From: Bifidobacterium avesanii
GTDB taxonomy: Bacteria > Actinomycetota > Actinomycetes > Actinomycetales > Bifidobacteriaceae
Assembly (NCBI RefSeq): GCF_009299475.1
Contig: NZ_WBSN01000006.1
Location: forward strand, 1-64,000
Length of the DNA: 64,000 nucleotides
Direction: 5' to 3'
This document shows positions 15,332-24,378 of this stretch, in pieces (position 1 is the first letter of the stretch; every line of letters begins with the position of its first letter). The position numbers and the translations under genes were made by a program. A model generated the notes under the pieces. It worked only from the letters and a program-made list of their open reading frames with translations, made no database searches and was not told the DNA's origin.

Positions 15332-17002
15332 ATGGCGATGGACGGCATGTGGCGCCGCGGCGAATGCAAGATGCCGGGCGGCAAGTTGGTGGCGGTCAGC
15401 CTATGCAGGGACGGGAACAAGGACGGGGGCTCGGGCGAAAGGCCAAATGGGAACGCGAACGGGACCGCCGCGCACTGGTCGGCCCGCATCGACGGCGACT
15501 TCTTCGTGGAGGGCGACGCCGATGCCGCGCGGAATTTGCTGAACGCGTTGGAGGCGACGATCGGTGACGCAATGATCGCCGGTGCGGGCGAGTGCGCGGA
15601 CTCGTATATAAAGGAGTCCGTCGTCCGGGGACATGGTCAAGACCGCGGCTTGCCCGTAACGCATGACCGGCATGACGCCCGTCAGAGGAATCGGTCCGCA
15701 GCCGTGCCGACCCTGGAACAAACGACGGCGTGCGATTCGCTGACCGCACGGTTGGATGCGGTGATCGACGCGCATCCGGAGGCGACGTTGGTCGGCGCCA
15801 CCGCGGCGACGATTGCGACGGCTGCCATGCGGGCACTGGGTGGTGCGACGACGGTTGTTGCGACCCGGGACGCAGCCGATGGCCATGACGCCGCCCGTGA
15901 ACGGGCTCGTAAGGGCGCTCGGCGAGATGATGATCGGATGATCGCCGCTCCGACGTCGTCCCACCTGGGCATGGTGCATCAGGGGGACGCCGTCAATCCG
16001 AATAGGGGAACATCGGACGCGACGCATGCAACCGCGGGCGCAGGGGAGTCCGCCGTCACGTCGGATGCGGCGCGACGGGAAGGCCTCCCGGGGAAAGCGT
16101 CCGCGTCGGTGAAATCAATGTCGTCCGGGACTGCGAGGGCCGCGGGGAAGAACTCTGACACCGAGTCCGCCGCCGCCCTCTTCCCCAATCTCACCGTGCT
16201 GCGGGATACGCCCCGCGAGCCGGCCATGCAGCTGGCGCTCGACCAGGCGTGCGCGGAGGCGATGGCCGCCGGGCGGATGGGGCCGCTGATCCGACTGTGG
16301 CAGTGGGACCGCGCGGCCGTGGTGATCGGGCGCTTCCAGTCGGTCGGCAACGAGGTGAACCTCGATCAGGCGCGCGCGGAGCATGTGACCGTGGTGCGGC
16401 GCATCACCGGCGGCGGCGCGATGTTCGCCGAGCCGGAGTCGGTCATCACGTATTCGCTGATCGCCCCGCTGGACTGGGTGACCGGACTGAGCATCGGGGA
16501 CTCCTACCGCCGCTGCGACCAGTGGGTGCTCGACGCGCTGCGGCCGCTTGGCATCGAGGCGCGCTACCAGCCCATCAACGACATCGCCTCGCCGCTGGGC
16601 AAGATCGGCGGCGCCGCGCAGCGCAGGTTCCCCGCTCCGGCGGACGGAACCGGGCACGGCGGCGGACCCGGCGCAGTGCTGCACCACACCATGCTCTCGT
16701 ACGACATGGATGCCGCCAAAATGCTGCGCGTGCTCAACGTCTCCAAAGAGAAGATGTCCGACAAGGCAGTCAAGTCGGCGGCCAAGCGCGTCGATCCGCT
16801 GCGCTCGCAGACCGGGCTCACGCGCGCCGAGGTGCTTGACCGCATGATCGCCACCCTCACGGATCCGGAAGGTCCGTATCGTGCGCGGTATGCCGGACCG
16901 GAGCGTGCGGACGACGTGATCGGGCGGGACGTGCTCGACCGCGCCGCCGATCTGGCGCGCATCCGGTTCGCCACACCCGAATGGACCGCGCTCATTCCGT
17001 GA
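15332..17002 (+). CDS. Lipoate-protein ligase-like, N-terminal accessory domain
   Basis: About 556 residues. The N-terminal part (PGGKLVAVSL, then WSARIDGDFFVEG) resembles the accessory domain that is C-terminal in E. coli LplA and a separate LplB protein in Thermoplasma. After a long low-complexity linker of roughly 190 residues comes the catalytic domain: LALDQACAEAM, VVIGRFQSVGNEVN, RRITGGGAMF and GKIGGAAQRRF, where the Lys is the expected adenylate-contacting residue. It probably attaches lipoate or octanoate to GcvH at 8.8 kb. Start is uncertain: ATG 15332 has GGAAGG about 13 nt upstream; 15272, 15338 and 15347 are alternatives. The domain order is the notable feature. Confidence 0.75.
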   Translation: MAMDGMWRRGECKMPGGKLVAVSLCRDGNKDGGSGERPNGNANGTAAHWSARIDGDFFVEGDADAARNLLNALEATIGDAMIAGAGECADSYIKESVVRGHGQDRGLPVTHDRHDARQRNRSAAVPTLEQTTACDSLTARLDAVIDAHPEATLVGATAATIATAAMRALGGATTVVATRDAADGHDAARERARKGARRDDDRMIAAPTSSHLGMVHQGDAVNPNRGTSDATHATAGAGESAVTSDAARREGLPGKASASVKSMSSGTARAAGKNSDTESAAALFPNLTVLRDTPREPAMQLALDQACAEAMAAGRMGPLIRLWQWDRAAVVIGRFQSVGNEVNLDQARAEHVTVVRRITGGGAMFAEPESVITYSLIAPLDWVTGLSIGDSYRRCDQWVLDALRPLGIEARYQPINDIASPLGKIGGAAQRRFPAPADGTGHGGGPGAVLHHTMLSYDMDAAKMLRVLNVSKEKMSDKAVKSAAKRVDPLRSQTGLTRAEVLDRMIATLTDPEGPYRARYAGPERADDVIGRDVLDRAADLARIRFATPEWTALIP

Positions 17003-17188
17003 CCGTGAACGCGACGGCGTCCGCACGACAAAGACCGGCCGTGTGACAATGAGCGGTCGCGCGGCGGAGAGACGTGACGCGCGAAGGAACGTCCCGCCCG
17101 GATCGGCGGCGGGAGCGTCGGCGCGCGGCGATACAATGTCTACCCGTACATCGGGCCGAGGAAGCCATCGGATTGCACGGAGGTGGGG

Positions 17189-17932
17189 ATGAGCGTCAGC
17201 AGGTCGGGTCAGGCGGCGAACCATGCGTCGGACGGAATCGCGAGCGGCGACAACATGCTGCTGCACACCGCGCTGTTCAAGCAGGTGTCGCCCGAGGAGG
17301 CCGAACAGCTGATCCCGCACCTCAAGCGCTGGACGCTCAACAAGGGCGGCTATATTTTCCGCGAGGGCGACGTGGACCATCGCATGTACGTGCTGGAGAA
17401 CGGCCGCGTCAAGCTCACCCGCCAGTCGGACGACCACCGCGTGCAGCTGCTCAGCATCCACGGCCACGGCGAAATCCTCGGCGAAATCCCGGTGTTCGAC
17501 CCCCACGGCGGCCCGCGCACGGCCAATGCGGTGGCCATGACCAACGGCACCACGGTCGTCTCGCTCGAACACGACGACCTGTTCGCGTGGCTGGACGAGC
17601 ATCCGCGCGTGGCCGTGGACATGCTGCAGGTCCTCGCCGGCCGCATGCGCGCCAACAACGAGCGCATCTCCGATCTGGTGTTCATGGACGTGCCCGCGCG
17701 ACTGGCCAAGACGCTCCTCGATCTGGCCCAGCGCTTCGGCGAGCCGATGGAGGCGGGCCTCATGGTGCCGCACGACCTCACGCAGGAGGAACTCGCCCAG
17801 CTGGTCGGCGCCTCGCGCGAGACGGTGAACAAGGCGCTCATGGACTTCGACAACCGCGGCTGGATCGCGCGCAAGGGACGCTCGATCATCATCTTCCAGC
17901 CGGGCATGCTCATCCGCCGCTCGAAGCGGTGA
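17189..17932 (+). CDS. Crp/Fnr-family regulator, GlxR-like
   Basis: A 247-residue DNA-binding regulator. Residues about 30-145 form a cyclic-nucleotide-binding beta barrel (FREGDVDHRMYVLENGRVKL, HGEILGEIPVF), followed by the dimer helix and a winged helix-turn-helix whose recognition region is LAQLVGASRETVNKAL. It most resembles actinobacterial GlxR/Crp proteins, which read TGTGA-N6-TCACA sites; such a site lies upstream of the L,D-transpeptidase gene. ATG 17189 has GGAGG 5 nt before it, and TACAAT (17132-17137) is a likely -10. It is monocistronic. Whether it binds cAMP cannot be decided here. Confidence 0.88.
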   Translation: MSVSRSGQAANHASDGIASGDNMLLHTALFKQVSPEEAEQLIPHLKRWTLNKGGYIFREGDVDHRMYVLENGRVKLTRQSDDHRVQLLSIHGHGEILGEIPVFDPHGGPRTANAVAMTNGTTVVSLEHDDLFAWLDEHPRVAVDMLQVLAGRMRANNERISDLVFMDVPARLAKTLLDLAQRFGEPMEAGLMVPHDLTQEELAQLVGASRETVNKALMDFDNRGWIARKGRSIIIFQPGMLIRRSKR

Positions 17933-18145
17933 GGCAACCGGGCGCTGAGGCACGGCGGGATCCGGCAAACAGCGGCACGCTGCGGCAAACCGCGGTGAAT
18001 CGTGGCGGGCGGCGGCAAGCTGCAGGAGAGACCACAACCCACCCATTCAGCCGTTTTTCGGCGGATTTCCAGCTAGTGGAGCTACTGTAATCGTTTGCCG
18101 TCCGCGCTTGCCCGCCGGTAGACCCACCCCTTTAGAATGGGCACC

Positions 18146-20509
18146 ATGCCTGAAAAGAAATCCAACTCCGTCAAGCGCGTCTTCACGCTGCTGCTGGCCT
18201 ACATCATGTTCTGCGGGGCCGGCGGCGTGGTGGCGACCGGATTCCTGCTGCCGGCGGTGTTCGGCGCGAATTCCGTGATCAAGACCGTCACCCCGTCCCT
18301 GAAGGCGGAGGGCATCGATTTCTCCATCACCAAGCTGCCCCAGGCGTCCACGCTGTACGCGGCGGACGGCAGCAAGATGGCCTCGTTCTACACCCAGAAC
18401 CGCATCGTGGTGCCGCTGAGCGAAGTCTCGGACATCATGCAGAAGGCCATGGTGGCCAGCGAGGACCGCCGATTCTTCCAGCATTCCGGCGTGGACGTGC
18501 AGGGCGTGCTGCGCGCGTTCGTGCAGACCTACGTCAAGGGCGGCAGCACCCAGGGCGGCTCCTCCCTGAGCCAGCAGTACGTCAAGAACATGCTGCTCGC
18601 GCAGGCCGAATCGGACGACGACCCGATCGCCGCCTACCACGCCACCGAGGACACCATCGCCCGCAAGCTGCGCGAGATGCTCATCGCCGTGCAGCTCGAG
18701 AAGGAATACTCCAAGGCGGAGATCCTGCAGGGCTACCTCAACATCGCGCAGTTCGGCACGCGCAACCTGTACGGCGTGGAGTCCGCCGCCCGCCGCTACT
18801 TCAACAAGAGCGCCAAGGACCTCAACATCGTGGAGGCGGCCACCATCACGCCGATCACGCAGAACCCCTCCAAGTACGACCCGTCGATCGAGGCGAACCA
18901 GCCGGAGACGGAGCGCCAGCGCAACATCGTGCTCGACCTCATGCTGCAGGAGGGCTACATCACGCAGCAGGAGCACGACGACGCGGTCAAGACCCCGATC
19001 AAGGACACCCTGCACATCACGTCCGTGGACCAGGGCTGCATGACCGCCGGCGACGCCGCGTTCTTCTGCTCGTACGTGGTCAAGCAGATCGAGAACTCCC
19101 CGGAGTTCGGCGCCACCAAGGAGGACCGCCAGAAGCTGCTCAACTCCGGCGGCCTCGAGATCCACACCACCATGGACGTCAACGCGAACAACGCGGCCAT
19201 GAACGCGGCGCGCCAGGCCATCCCGGTGGACGATCCGAGCCAGTTCGAGATGATGATCGCCGCGATCCGCCCGGGCACCGGCGAAGTGCTCGGCTTCGGC
19301 ATCAACCGCACGTACGACGCCACCGACGCCGCCAAGGACGACTTCCGCCGCACGGCCGTGAACTTCGCCGTGGACCAGATCGACGGCGGCGGCACCGGCT
19401 TCTCGGTCGGCTCCACGTGGAAGCCCATCAACTTGGTGGCGTGGATGCGCGAAGGCCATTCGATCACCGAGGTGCTGCCGGCCGGCAACACGCTCAACGA
19501 GCGCAACGAGGTGCCCGACTACCACGCCAACGTGACGTGGAACATCTCCAACTCGGGCGCGCGCGGCACCGCGGAGTCGCCGCTGCAGGGCCTCGTCAAC
19601 TCGCACAACACCACGCAGGTGGCCATGCTCAAGGTGATCGGACTGACCCCGATCCTCAACGCGGCCGCCGACATGGGCTACCACAGCGCCACCATCGCGG
19701 ACAAGGACAAGTCTCTGCTCGAGCAGAAGGTGCTGTACAACCCGCCCATGGTGATCGGCACCGGCGTGTCCGCGTCCCCGCTGACCATGGCCAACGTGTA
19801 CGCCACCATCGCCGCCAACGGCGTGCAGTGCACCCCGATCGCCATCACCAAGGTGATCGACAGCACCGGCAAGGACATCCCCGTGCCGAGCGCCAACTGC
19901 CATCAGGCCATCGACCCGGAGATCGCGCAGACCGTGGCCTACGCCATGAACCAGGGCGTGGTCACCCCGTCCGGCGCCGCGCACACCGCGCAGCTCGCCA
20001 ACGGCCGCAAGACCTTCGCCAAGACCGGTACGAACGAGAACGAGTACCTCGTCACCGCCGGCTTCACCCCGGAGGTCGCCGCGTTCGCGATCGCCGGCAA
20101 CGCGCAGGGCTACCACAAGGAATACGACAAGAAGGCCGGCACGTACAAGACCACGGACGGCTTCACCAACCGCACCATCAACGGCGTCTTCCACGACACG
20201 TGGTTCGGCTACATGCTCGCCACCCCGGCGTGGGTGAACTTCATGAACACCTATCTGGACTCGGCGCAGATACCGATCAACAACGACTACGGCAACCCGT
20301 CCGCGAAGTACATGGGCGGCGCCAGCTCGTCCTCGTCGTCGGGCGCGACGTCCGGAACGTCCGGCGGCGCGACCGACGGGGCCACGGCGTCCGCTTCGCC
20401 CTCCGCGTCCGCCACCGATTCGGCGGCTCCGTCCGCGGACGCCACGGTCACGGTCGACCCGAGCCAGGCCGAGTCGAGCGCGGCGACCAACGAACAGCAA
20501 CAGCAGTAG
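18146..20509 (+). CDS. Class A penicillin-binding protein
   Basis: A 787-residue bifunctional peptidoglycan synthase. It has a short cytosolic N-terminus, one membrane anchor at about 12-40, and a GT51 glycosyltransferase domain with catalytic Glu106 in SEDRRFFQHSGVD and the QGGSSLSQQYVKN motif. The transpeptidase domain has nucleophile Ser423 in GSTWKP, the SHN motif and AKTGTN. The C-terminus is a Ser/Ala/Thr-rich extracellular tail ending in four Gln. It polymerises and crosslinks glycan strands at the membrane surface. TAGAAT (18133-18138) is 7 nt before ATG 18146 with no Shine-Dalgarno, consistent with a leaderless mRNA. It is a single gene with a hairpin after it. Confidence 0.93.
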   Translation: MPEKKSNSVKRVFTLLLAYIMFCGAGGVVATGFLLPAVFGANSVIKTVTPSLKAEGIDFSITKLPQASTLYAADGSKMASFYTQNRIVVPLSEVSDIMQKAMVASEDRRFFQHSGVDVQGVLRAFVQTYVKGGSTQGGSSLSQQYVKNMLLAQAESDDDPIAAYHATEDTIARKLREMLIAVQLEKEYSKAEILQGYLNIAQFGTRNLYGVESAARRYFNKSAKDLNIVEAATITPITQNPSKYDPSIEANQPETERQRNIVLDLMLQEGYITQQEHDDAVKTPIKDTLHITSVDQGCMTAGDAAFFCSYVVKQIENSPEFGATKEDRQKLLNSGGLEIHTTMDVNANNAAMNAARQAIPVDDPSQFEMMIAAIRPGTGEVLGFGINRTYDATDAAKDDFRRTAVNFAVDQIDGGGTGFSVGSTWKPINLVAWMREGHSITEVLPAGNTLNERNEVPDYHANVTWNISNSGARGTAESPLQGLVNSHNTTQVAMLKVIGLTPILNAAADMGYHSATIADKDKSLLEQKVLYNPPMVIGTGVSASPLTMANVYATIAANGVQCTPIAITKVIDSTGKDIPVPSANCHQAIDPEIAQTVAYAMNQGVVTPSGAAHTAQLANGRKTFAKTGTNENEYLVTAGFTPEVAAFAIAGNAQGYHKEYDKKAGTYKTTDGFTNRTINGVFHDTWFGYMLATPAWVNFMNTYLDSAQIPINNDYGNPSAKYMGGASSSSSSGATSGTSGGATDGATASASPSASATDSAAPSADATVTVDPSQAESSAATNEQQQQ

Positions 20510-20532
20510 CGTTTGACCGGCAGCGCGCAACG

Positions 20533-20573
20533 GCGACCCTCACGACCCATCCACAAATGGGTGTGGGGGTCGC
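20533..20573 (+). terminator. Hairpin after the PBP gene
   Basis: A long stem joins GCGACCC, CAC and ACCCAT to their complements around a 6-nt loop (20533-20573), 24 bp after the stop. It is strong but lacks a T-tract, so it is probably a terminator or 3'-end structure. Confidence 0.55.
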
Positions 20574-20647
20574 GTCGTCTCCTGCCTACAATGGCAAGGG
20601 TGGCCGCCAGCTCGGGCGGCCGGTGATTTCGAGAGGGGCGAGAAGCG

Positions 20648-22036
20648 ATGATGCAATCCGATTACGACGAGGCCGATCTGGCCGGTTTCGACATGCGCGG
20701 GTTCACCGTGGCGGACAAGACGTCGGCCTACGACCGCGAGGACGACGAAGTGGACGACGAGACGGCCGTGGAGAATGAAGCCGCAGAGGTGGCCGCCGAT
20801 CCGGAAGCCGCGGATTCGGCATTGGACGACGTGGATGCGGACGATGCGGATGACGCGGATGACGCCGATGATGCCGACTCCGCGGGGAGGCCCGCCGGCA
20901 AGCCCAAGTCCAAGAGGCTGTTCAAGAGTGCCAAGAAGGCCGTCAAAGCCGAATCACCGGCGCTGTTCAGCCCGATCAGCCTGCGCGGCGTGACCGCGCG
21001 CAACCGCGTCTGGCTGCCCCCGATGGACACCTATTCGGCCGTGGCCCGCGCCGGCAAGCCCACGCCGTTCCACTACCAGCACTACGTCTCCCGCGCGATG
21101 GGCGGCTTCGGCTTGGTGTGCTTCGAGGCCACCGCTGTGGCGCCGGAGGGACGCATCTCCCCGTGCGATCTGGGCCTGTGGGACGACGACCAGATCGCCG
21201 CGTTCCAGTGGATCGTCGACGGCGTCAAGGAGGCCGGCGCGGTCGCGGCCATCCAGCTCAACCACGCCGGGCGCAAGGGCTCGACCGGCTGCTTCTCCGC
21301 GGGCTATGAGGGCGGCAGCGTGCCGCAGGACGACGGCGGCTGGCAGACCGTGGCGCCCAGCCCCATCGCGTTCGACAACCTCGCCGCGCCGCGCGAGCTC
21401 ACGGTGGACGAGATCCACGGCATCGTGGACGCCTTCCGCGCCGCCGCCGTGCGCGCCGTGAACGCCGGGTTCGACGTGATCGAGATCCACGCGGCCCACG
21501 GCTACCTGCTCAGCGAGTTCCTCGACCCGCTCACCAACGTGCGCACCGACGAATACGGCGGCAGCCTCGAGAACCGCATGCGCATGCTCGTCGAGGTGGT
21601 GGACGCCGTGCGCGGCGCGGTCGCCCCGGCCGTGCCCGTGTTCGTGCGCATCTCCGCCACCGACTGGGCCGCCGGCGGCTGGGATCTGAACCAGACCATC
21701 GCCACCGCGCGCGTGCTCAAGGAACACGGCGTGGATCTGGTGGACGTGTCCACGGGCGGGATCCTGCCGGGCGTGGCCATCCCGGTGAAGCCGAACTATC
21801 AGGTGCCGTTCTCCGAGCAGGTGCGCGTCAAGGCCCTGGTGCCCACCACCGCGGTGGGACTCATCACCAAGCCGAAGCAGGCCGACCGGATCGTGCGCCG
21901 GGGCGAGGCCGACGCCGTGCAGATCGGACGAGCCGCGCTGCGCGACCCGTACTGGCCGCTGCGCGCCGCCGACAAGCTGGGACTGAAGCCGTCCGAGGCG
22001 CCCTACCAGCCGCAGTACATCCGCGGCGCGTACTGA
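20648..22036 (+). CDS. Old yellow enzyme family oxidoreductase with acidic N-terminal extension
   Basis: A 462-residue flavoprotein. The catalytic TIM barrel begins near residue 103 (ALFSPISLRGVTARNRVWLPPMDTYSA) and carries HAGRKG, EIHAAHGYLLSEFLDPLTN and RTDEYGGSLENR, as in YqjM-type ene-reductases that bind FMN. Ahead of it is an extension of about 100 residues, strongly acidic with DDADDADDADDAD repeats and then a Lys-rich stretch, which the family normally lacks. Substrate is unknown. ATG 20648 follows a GAGGGGCGAG site; TACAAT (20587-20592) is a likely -10 and a GGCCGCC hairpin sits in the leader. Confidence 0.85.
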   Translation: MMQSDYDEADLAGFDMRGFTVADKTSAYDREDDEVDDETAVENEAAEVAADPEAADSALDDVDADDADDADDADDADSAGRPAGKPKSKRLFKSAKKAVKAESPALFSPISLRGVTARNRVWLPPMDTYSAVARAGKPTPFHYQHYVSRAMGGFGLVCFEATAVAPEGRISPCDLGLWDDDQIAAFQWIVDGVKEAGAVAAIQLNHAGRKGSTGCFSAGYEGGSVPQDDGGWQTVAPSPIAFDNLAAPRELTVDEIHGIVDAFRAAAVRAVNAGFDVIEIHAAHGYLLSEFLDPLTNVRTDEYGGSLENRMRMLVEVVDAVRGAVAPAVPVFVRISATDWAAGGWDLNQTIATARVLKEHGVDLVDVSTGGILPGVAIPVKPNYQVPFSEQVRVKALVPTTAVGLITKPKQADRIVRRGEADAVQIGRAALRDPYWPLRAADKLGLKPSEAPYQPQYIRGAY

Positions 22037-22039
22037 GCC

Positions 22040-22078
22040 GATTCGCCGAACTGATTCGCCGAACTGATTCGCCGAGCC
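22040..22078. repeat. Three copies of a 13-bp tandem repeat
   Basis: GATTCGCCGAACT is repeated three times directly after the stop of the oxidoreductase gene, the last copy degenerating. It is a short slippage-type repeat in the spacer before pyrD. Confidence 0.6.
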
Positions 22079-22191
22079 GCCGGGCGTAGAACCGGCGGCC
22101 GTCGGTCGGCGGGCGGCAGTCGGGCGGCGGCATGCGTCGGACGGGAGGCCGGTGCTGGCGCTTCGCCGCGCGCGGTGACACAATGGGACGC

Positions 22192-23343
22192 ATGAGCTAC
22201 GTTTCCGAGAACTTCTGGCACGACGCCGTGAACAAAGCCACCACCGACCTCTTCACCTTCGGATACAAGCACGTCATCAAGCCGTACTTCGTGTTCAACC
22301 ACACGCCCGACGTGGCGCACGACCAGATGATCCAGTTCTGCCGCGTCACGCGCAACATCCCGCCGCTCATGTGGCTCGAGCGCGAGATGCTCAACTACAC
22401 CGACCCGATCCTCGAAACCGAGGTCATGGGCGTCAAGTTCGCCAACCCGTTCGGCTTGTCCGCCGGGCTCGACAAGAACTGCGACATGCCGGTCCTGCTC
22501 GACAACGCCGGCTTCGGCTTCGAGACAGTCGGCTCCACCACCGCGCGCCCGTGCCCCGGCAACCCGAAGCCGTGGTTCCACCGCCTGCCCGAATACGATT
22601 CGATGATGGTGCACGTGGGCCTCGCCAACGACGGCTCCGAGCAGGTGATCCCGCGCGCCGAGGCCGCGTGGCGCAGGGCGAGGGGCATGCAGGTGTCCGT
22701 CTCGATCGCGCGCACCAACGACCAGTACTGCGGCGACCTCGACGAGGGCATCGAGGACTACTGCACCTCCATGCGCCGGGCCGCCGGCCGCACCGCCATG
22801 ATCGAGGTCAACGTCTCCTGCCCGAACACGCACGTGGGCGAGCCGTTCACCTCCAGCCCGGAGAACCTCGACCGCCTGTTCACCGCACTGGACGCGATCG
22901 AGCATCCCCAGCCGGTGCTCGTCAAGATGCCACTCAACAAGCCGTGGCCCGAATTCCGCGACCTCGTCGCCGTGCTGGCCGAGCACAAGGTGGACGGCCT
23001 GTCGATCGCGAACCTGCAGAAGGACCGCACCGGACTCGAAATTCCGCGCGAATGGGAGGGCGGCCTCTCCGGCGGCCCCACGTACCGCGCGAGCAACGAC
23101 ATCATCGCGAAGACGTACCGCGAGTTCGGCGACCGCTTCGCCATCGCGGGCATCGGCGGCGTGTTCACCCCGCGTCAGGCGTATGCGAAGATCCGCTCCG
23201 GCGCGAGCCTCGTCATGTTCATCAGCGCGCTCATGTACCGCGGCCCCCAGCAGATCACCGTGTTGAAGCGCGGCCTCGCCGAACTGCTGCGCCGCGACGG
23301 GTTCGACTCCGTGTCCGAGGCCGTCGGCGTGGACGTGGACTGA
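22192..23343 (+). CDS. pyrD: Dihydroorotate dehydrogenase, class 2 architecture
   Basis: A 383-residue enzyme of pyrimidine synthesis that oxidises dihydroorotate to orotate. The N-terminal helical extension (to about residue 60) and overall length fit the membrane-associated, quinone-linked class 2. FMN-barrel motifs are FANPFGLSAGLDKN, ETVGSTTARPCPGNP and AIAGIGGVF. The catalytic-base loop reads NVSCPN with Cys210, whereas class 2 enzymes usually have Ser and class 1 enzymes Cys. CACAAT is 7 nt before ATG 22192 with no Shine-Dalgarno, a possible leaderless start. No other pyr gene is adjacent. Confidence 0.88.
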   Translation: MSYVSENFWHDAVNKATTDLFTFGYKHVIKPYFVFNHTPDVAHDQMIQFCRVTRNIPPLMWLEREMLNYTDPILETEVMGVKFANPFGLSAGLDKNCDMPVLLDNAGFGFETVGSTTARPCPGNPKPWFHRLPEYDSMMVHVGLANDGSEQVIPRAEAAWRRARGMQVSVSIARTNDQYCGDLDEGIEDYCTSMRRAAGRTAMIEVNVSCPNTHVGEPFTSSPENLDRLFTALDAIEHPQPVLVKMPLNKPWPEFRDLVAVLAEHKVDGLSIANLQKDRTGLEIPREWEGGLSGGPTYRASNDIIAKTYREFGDRFAIAGIGGVFTPRQAYAKIRSGASLVMFISALMYRGPQQITVLKRGLAELLRRDGFDSVSEAVGVDVD

Positions 23344-23372
23344 CGCTAGAGTAGACGCCAGAAAGGGGAACC

Positions 23373-24116
23373 ATGTCCGCGACCAACACCGCCGTCCGCA
23401 CGCTCATCGTCATGCCCACCTACAACGAGGTGGAGAACCTCAAGCCCACGCTCTCGGGGATCTTCGCCAACGCCCCGCAGGCGGAGGTGCTGGTGGTGGA
23501 CGACAATTCGCCGGACGGCACCGGACGCCTCGCGCAGTTCATGGCGCAGGGGGAGCCCCGGCTGCACGTGATGCACCGCGAGGGCAAGAACGGCCTCGGC
23601 CCGGCGTATCTGGCCGGCTTCCAGTGGGCGCTCGAGCGCGGCTACGACATGATCTGCGAAATGGACATGGACGGCTCGCACCGGCCCGAGGACTTCCGCC
23701 GCATGCTCGACGTGGCCGTGATGAACCCGGACGTGGATCTGGTGATCGGCTCCCGGCGCGTGCCCGGCGGCGCGACGGTCAACTGGCCGTGGGTGCGCGA
23801 CGCGATCTCGCGCGGCGGCTCGTGGTACGCGCGGACCATGCTCGGCCTGCCGGTGCACGACATGACCGCCGGATTCCGCATCTACCGCGCCTCCATGCTC
23901 GCCCGTCTGGGACTTGAGCGCGTGCAGGCCAACGGCTACGTGTTCCAGGTGGACATGACCCGTCGCGTGGCGGCGGCCGGCGGCGTGATCCGCGAGGTGC
24001 CGATCGTGTTCGTGGAGCGTGTGCGCGGCAATTCCAAGATGAGCTCGCGCATCGTGGCCGAGGCTATGCTCATGGTCACCAAGTGGGGGCTGGAGCGCCT
24101 GTCCCACCGCAACTGA
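23373..24116 (+). CDS. Polyprenol monophosphomannose synthase-like GT2
   Basis: A 247-residue family 2 glycosyltransferase without membrane spans. It has PTYNEVENL at the N-terminus, VVDDNSPDGT, the metal-binding EMDMDGSHRP (DxD) and GSRRVPGG, the set seen in Dpm1/Ppm1 enzymes. These transfer mannose (or another hexose) from a nucleotide sugar to a polyprenyl phosphate at the membrane for glycan or lipoglycan assembly. GAAAGGGG lies 6 nt before ATG 23373, 29 bp after pyrD, so the two may be cotranscribed although their functions are unrelated. Confidence 0.85.
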   Translation: MSATNTAVRTLIVMPTYNEVENLKPTLSGIFANAPQAEVLVVDDNSPDGTGRLAQFMAQGEPRLHVMHREGKNGLGPAYLAGFQWALERGYDMICEMDMDGSHRPEDFRRMLDVAVMNPDVDLVIGSRRVPGGATVNWPWVRDAISRGGSWYARTMLGLPVHDMTAGFRIYRASMLARLGLERVQANGYVFQVDMTRRVAAAGGVIREVPIVFVERVRGNSKMSSRIVAEAMLMVTKWGLERLSHRN

Positions 24117-24343
24117 TCGTCGCAGCTGACCATCGCGGCCTGCGGATCTGCCCATAATCCAATCGCAAAATGCAGGATTGGGCGGATTCGCAGGATTGGA
24201 GCCCGAATCGCGCCCGCAGCATCATGTTCCTGCCCAATTTGGCATTCTGCGTGCCTAGCGTGGGCGGAAACGCAGGGGAGCGGCCCGCGCGATCAGGGAT
24301 GGCAACACGCGTGCGCATTTGTCGCGAAACGCTCAGACTCGTT

Positions 24344-24372
24344 TTGTTCAATGAGCGTATGTGTGCGATAAT
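24344..24372 (+). promoter_or_regulatory. Promoter of the deoR-galT-galK operon
   Basis: TTGTTC (24344-24349), a 17-bp spacer and GATAAT (24367-24372) form a good sigma-70-type promoter. The ATG at 24379 begins 6 nt after the -10, so transcription would start at or near the start codon. A direct repeat, TGTTCAATGA and TGTTCGAATGA, flanks the promoter (24345 and 24372) and is a candidate autoregulatory operator. Confidence 0.65.
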
Positions 24373-24378
24373 GTTCGA

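Noticed and set aside
15187-15567. Separate small gene ahead of the lipoate-ligase-like protein
   Set aside because: The frame is basic and low-complexity and overlaps the better-supported ligase frame.
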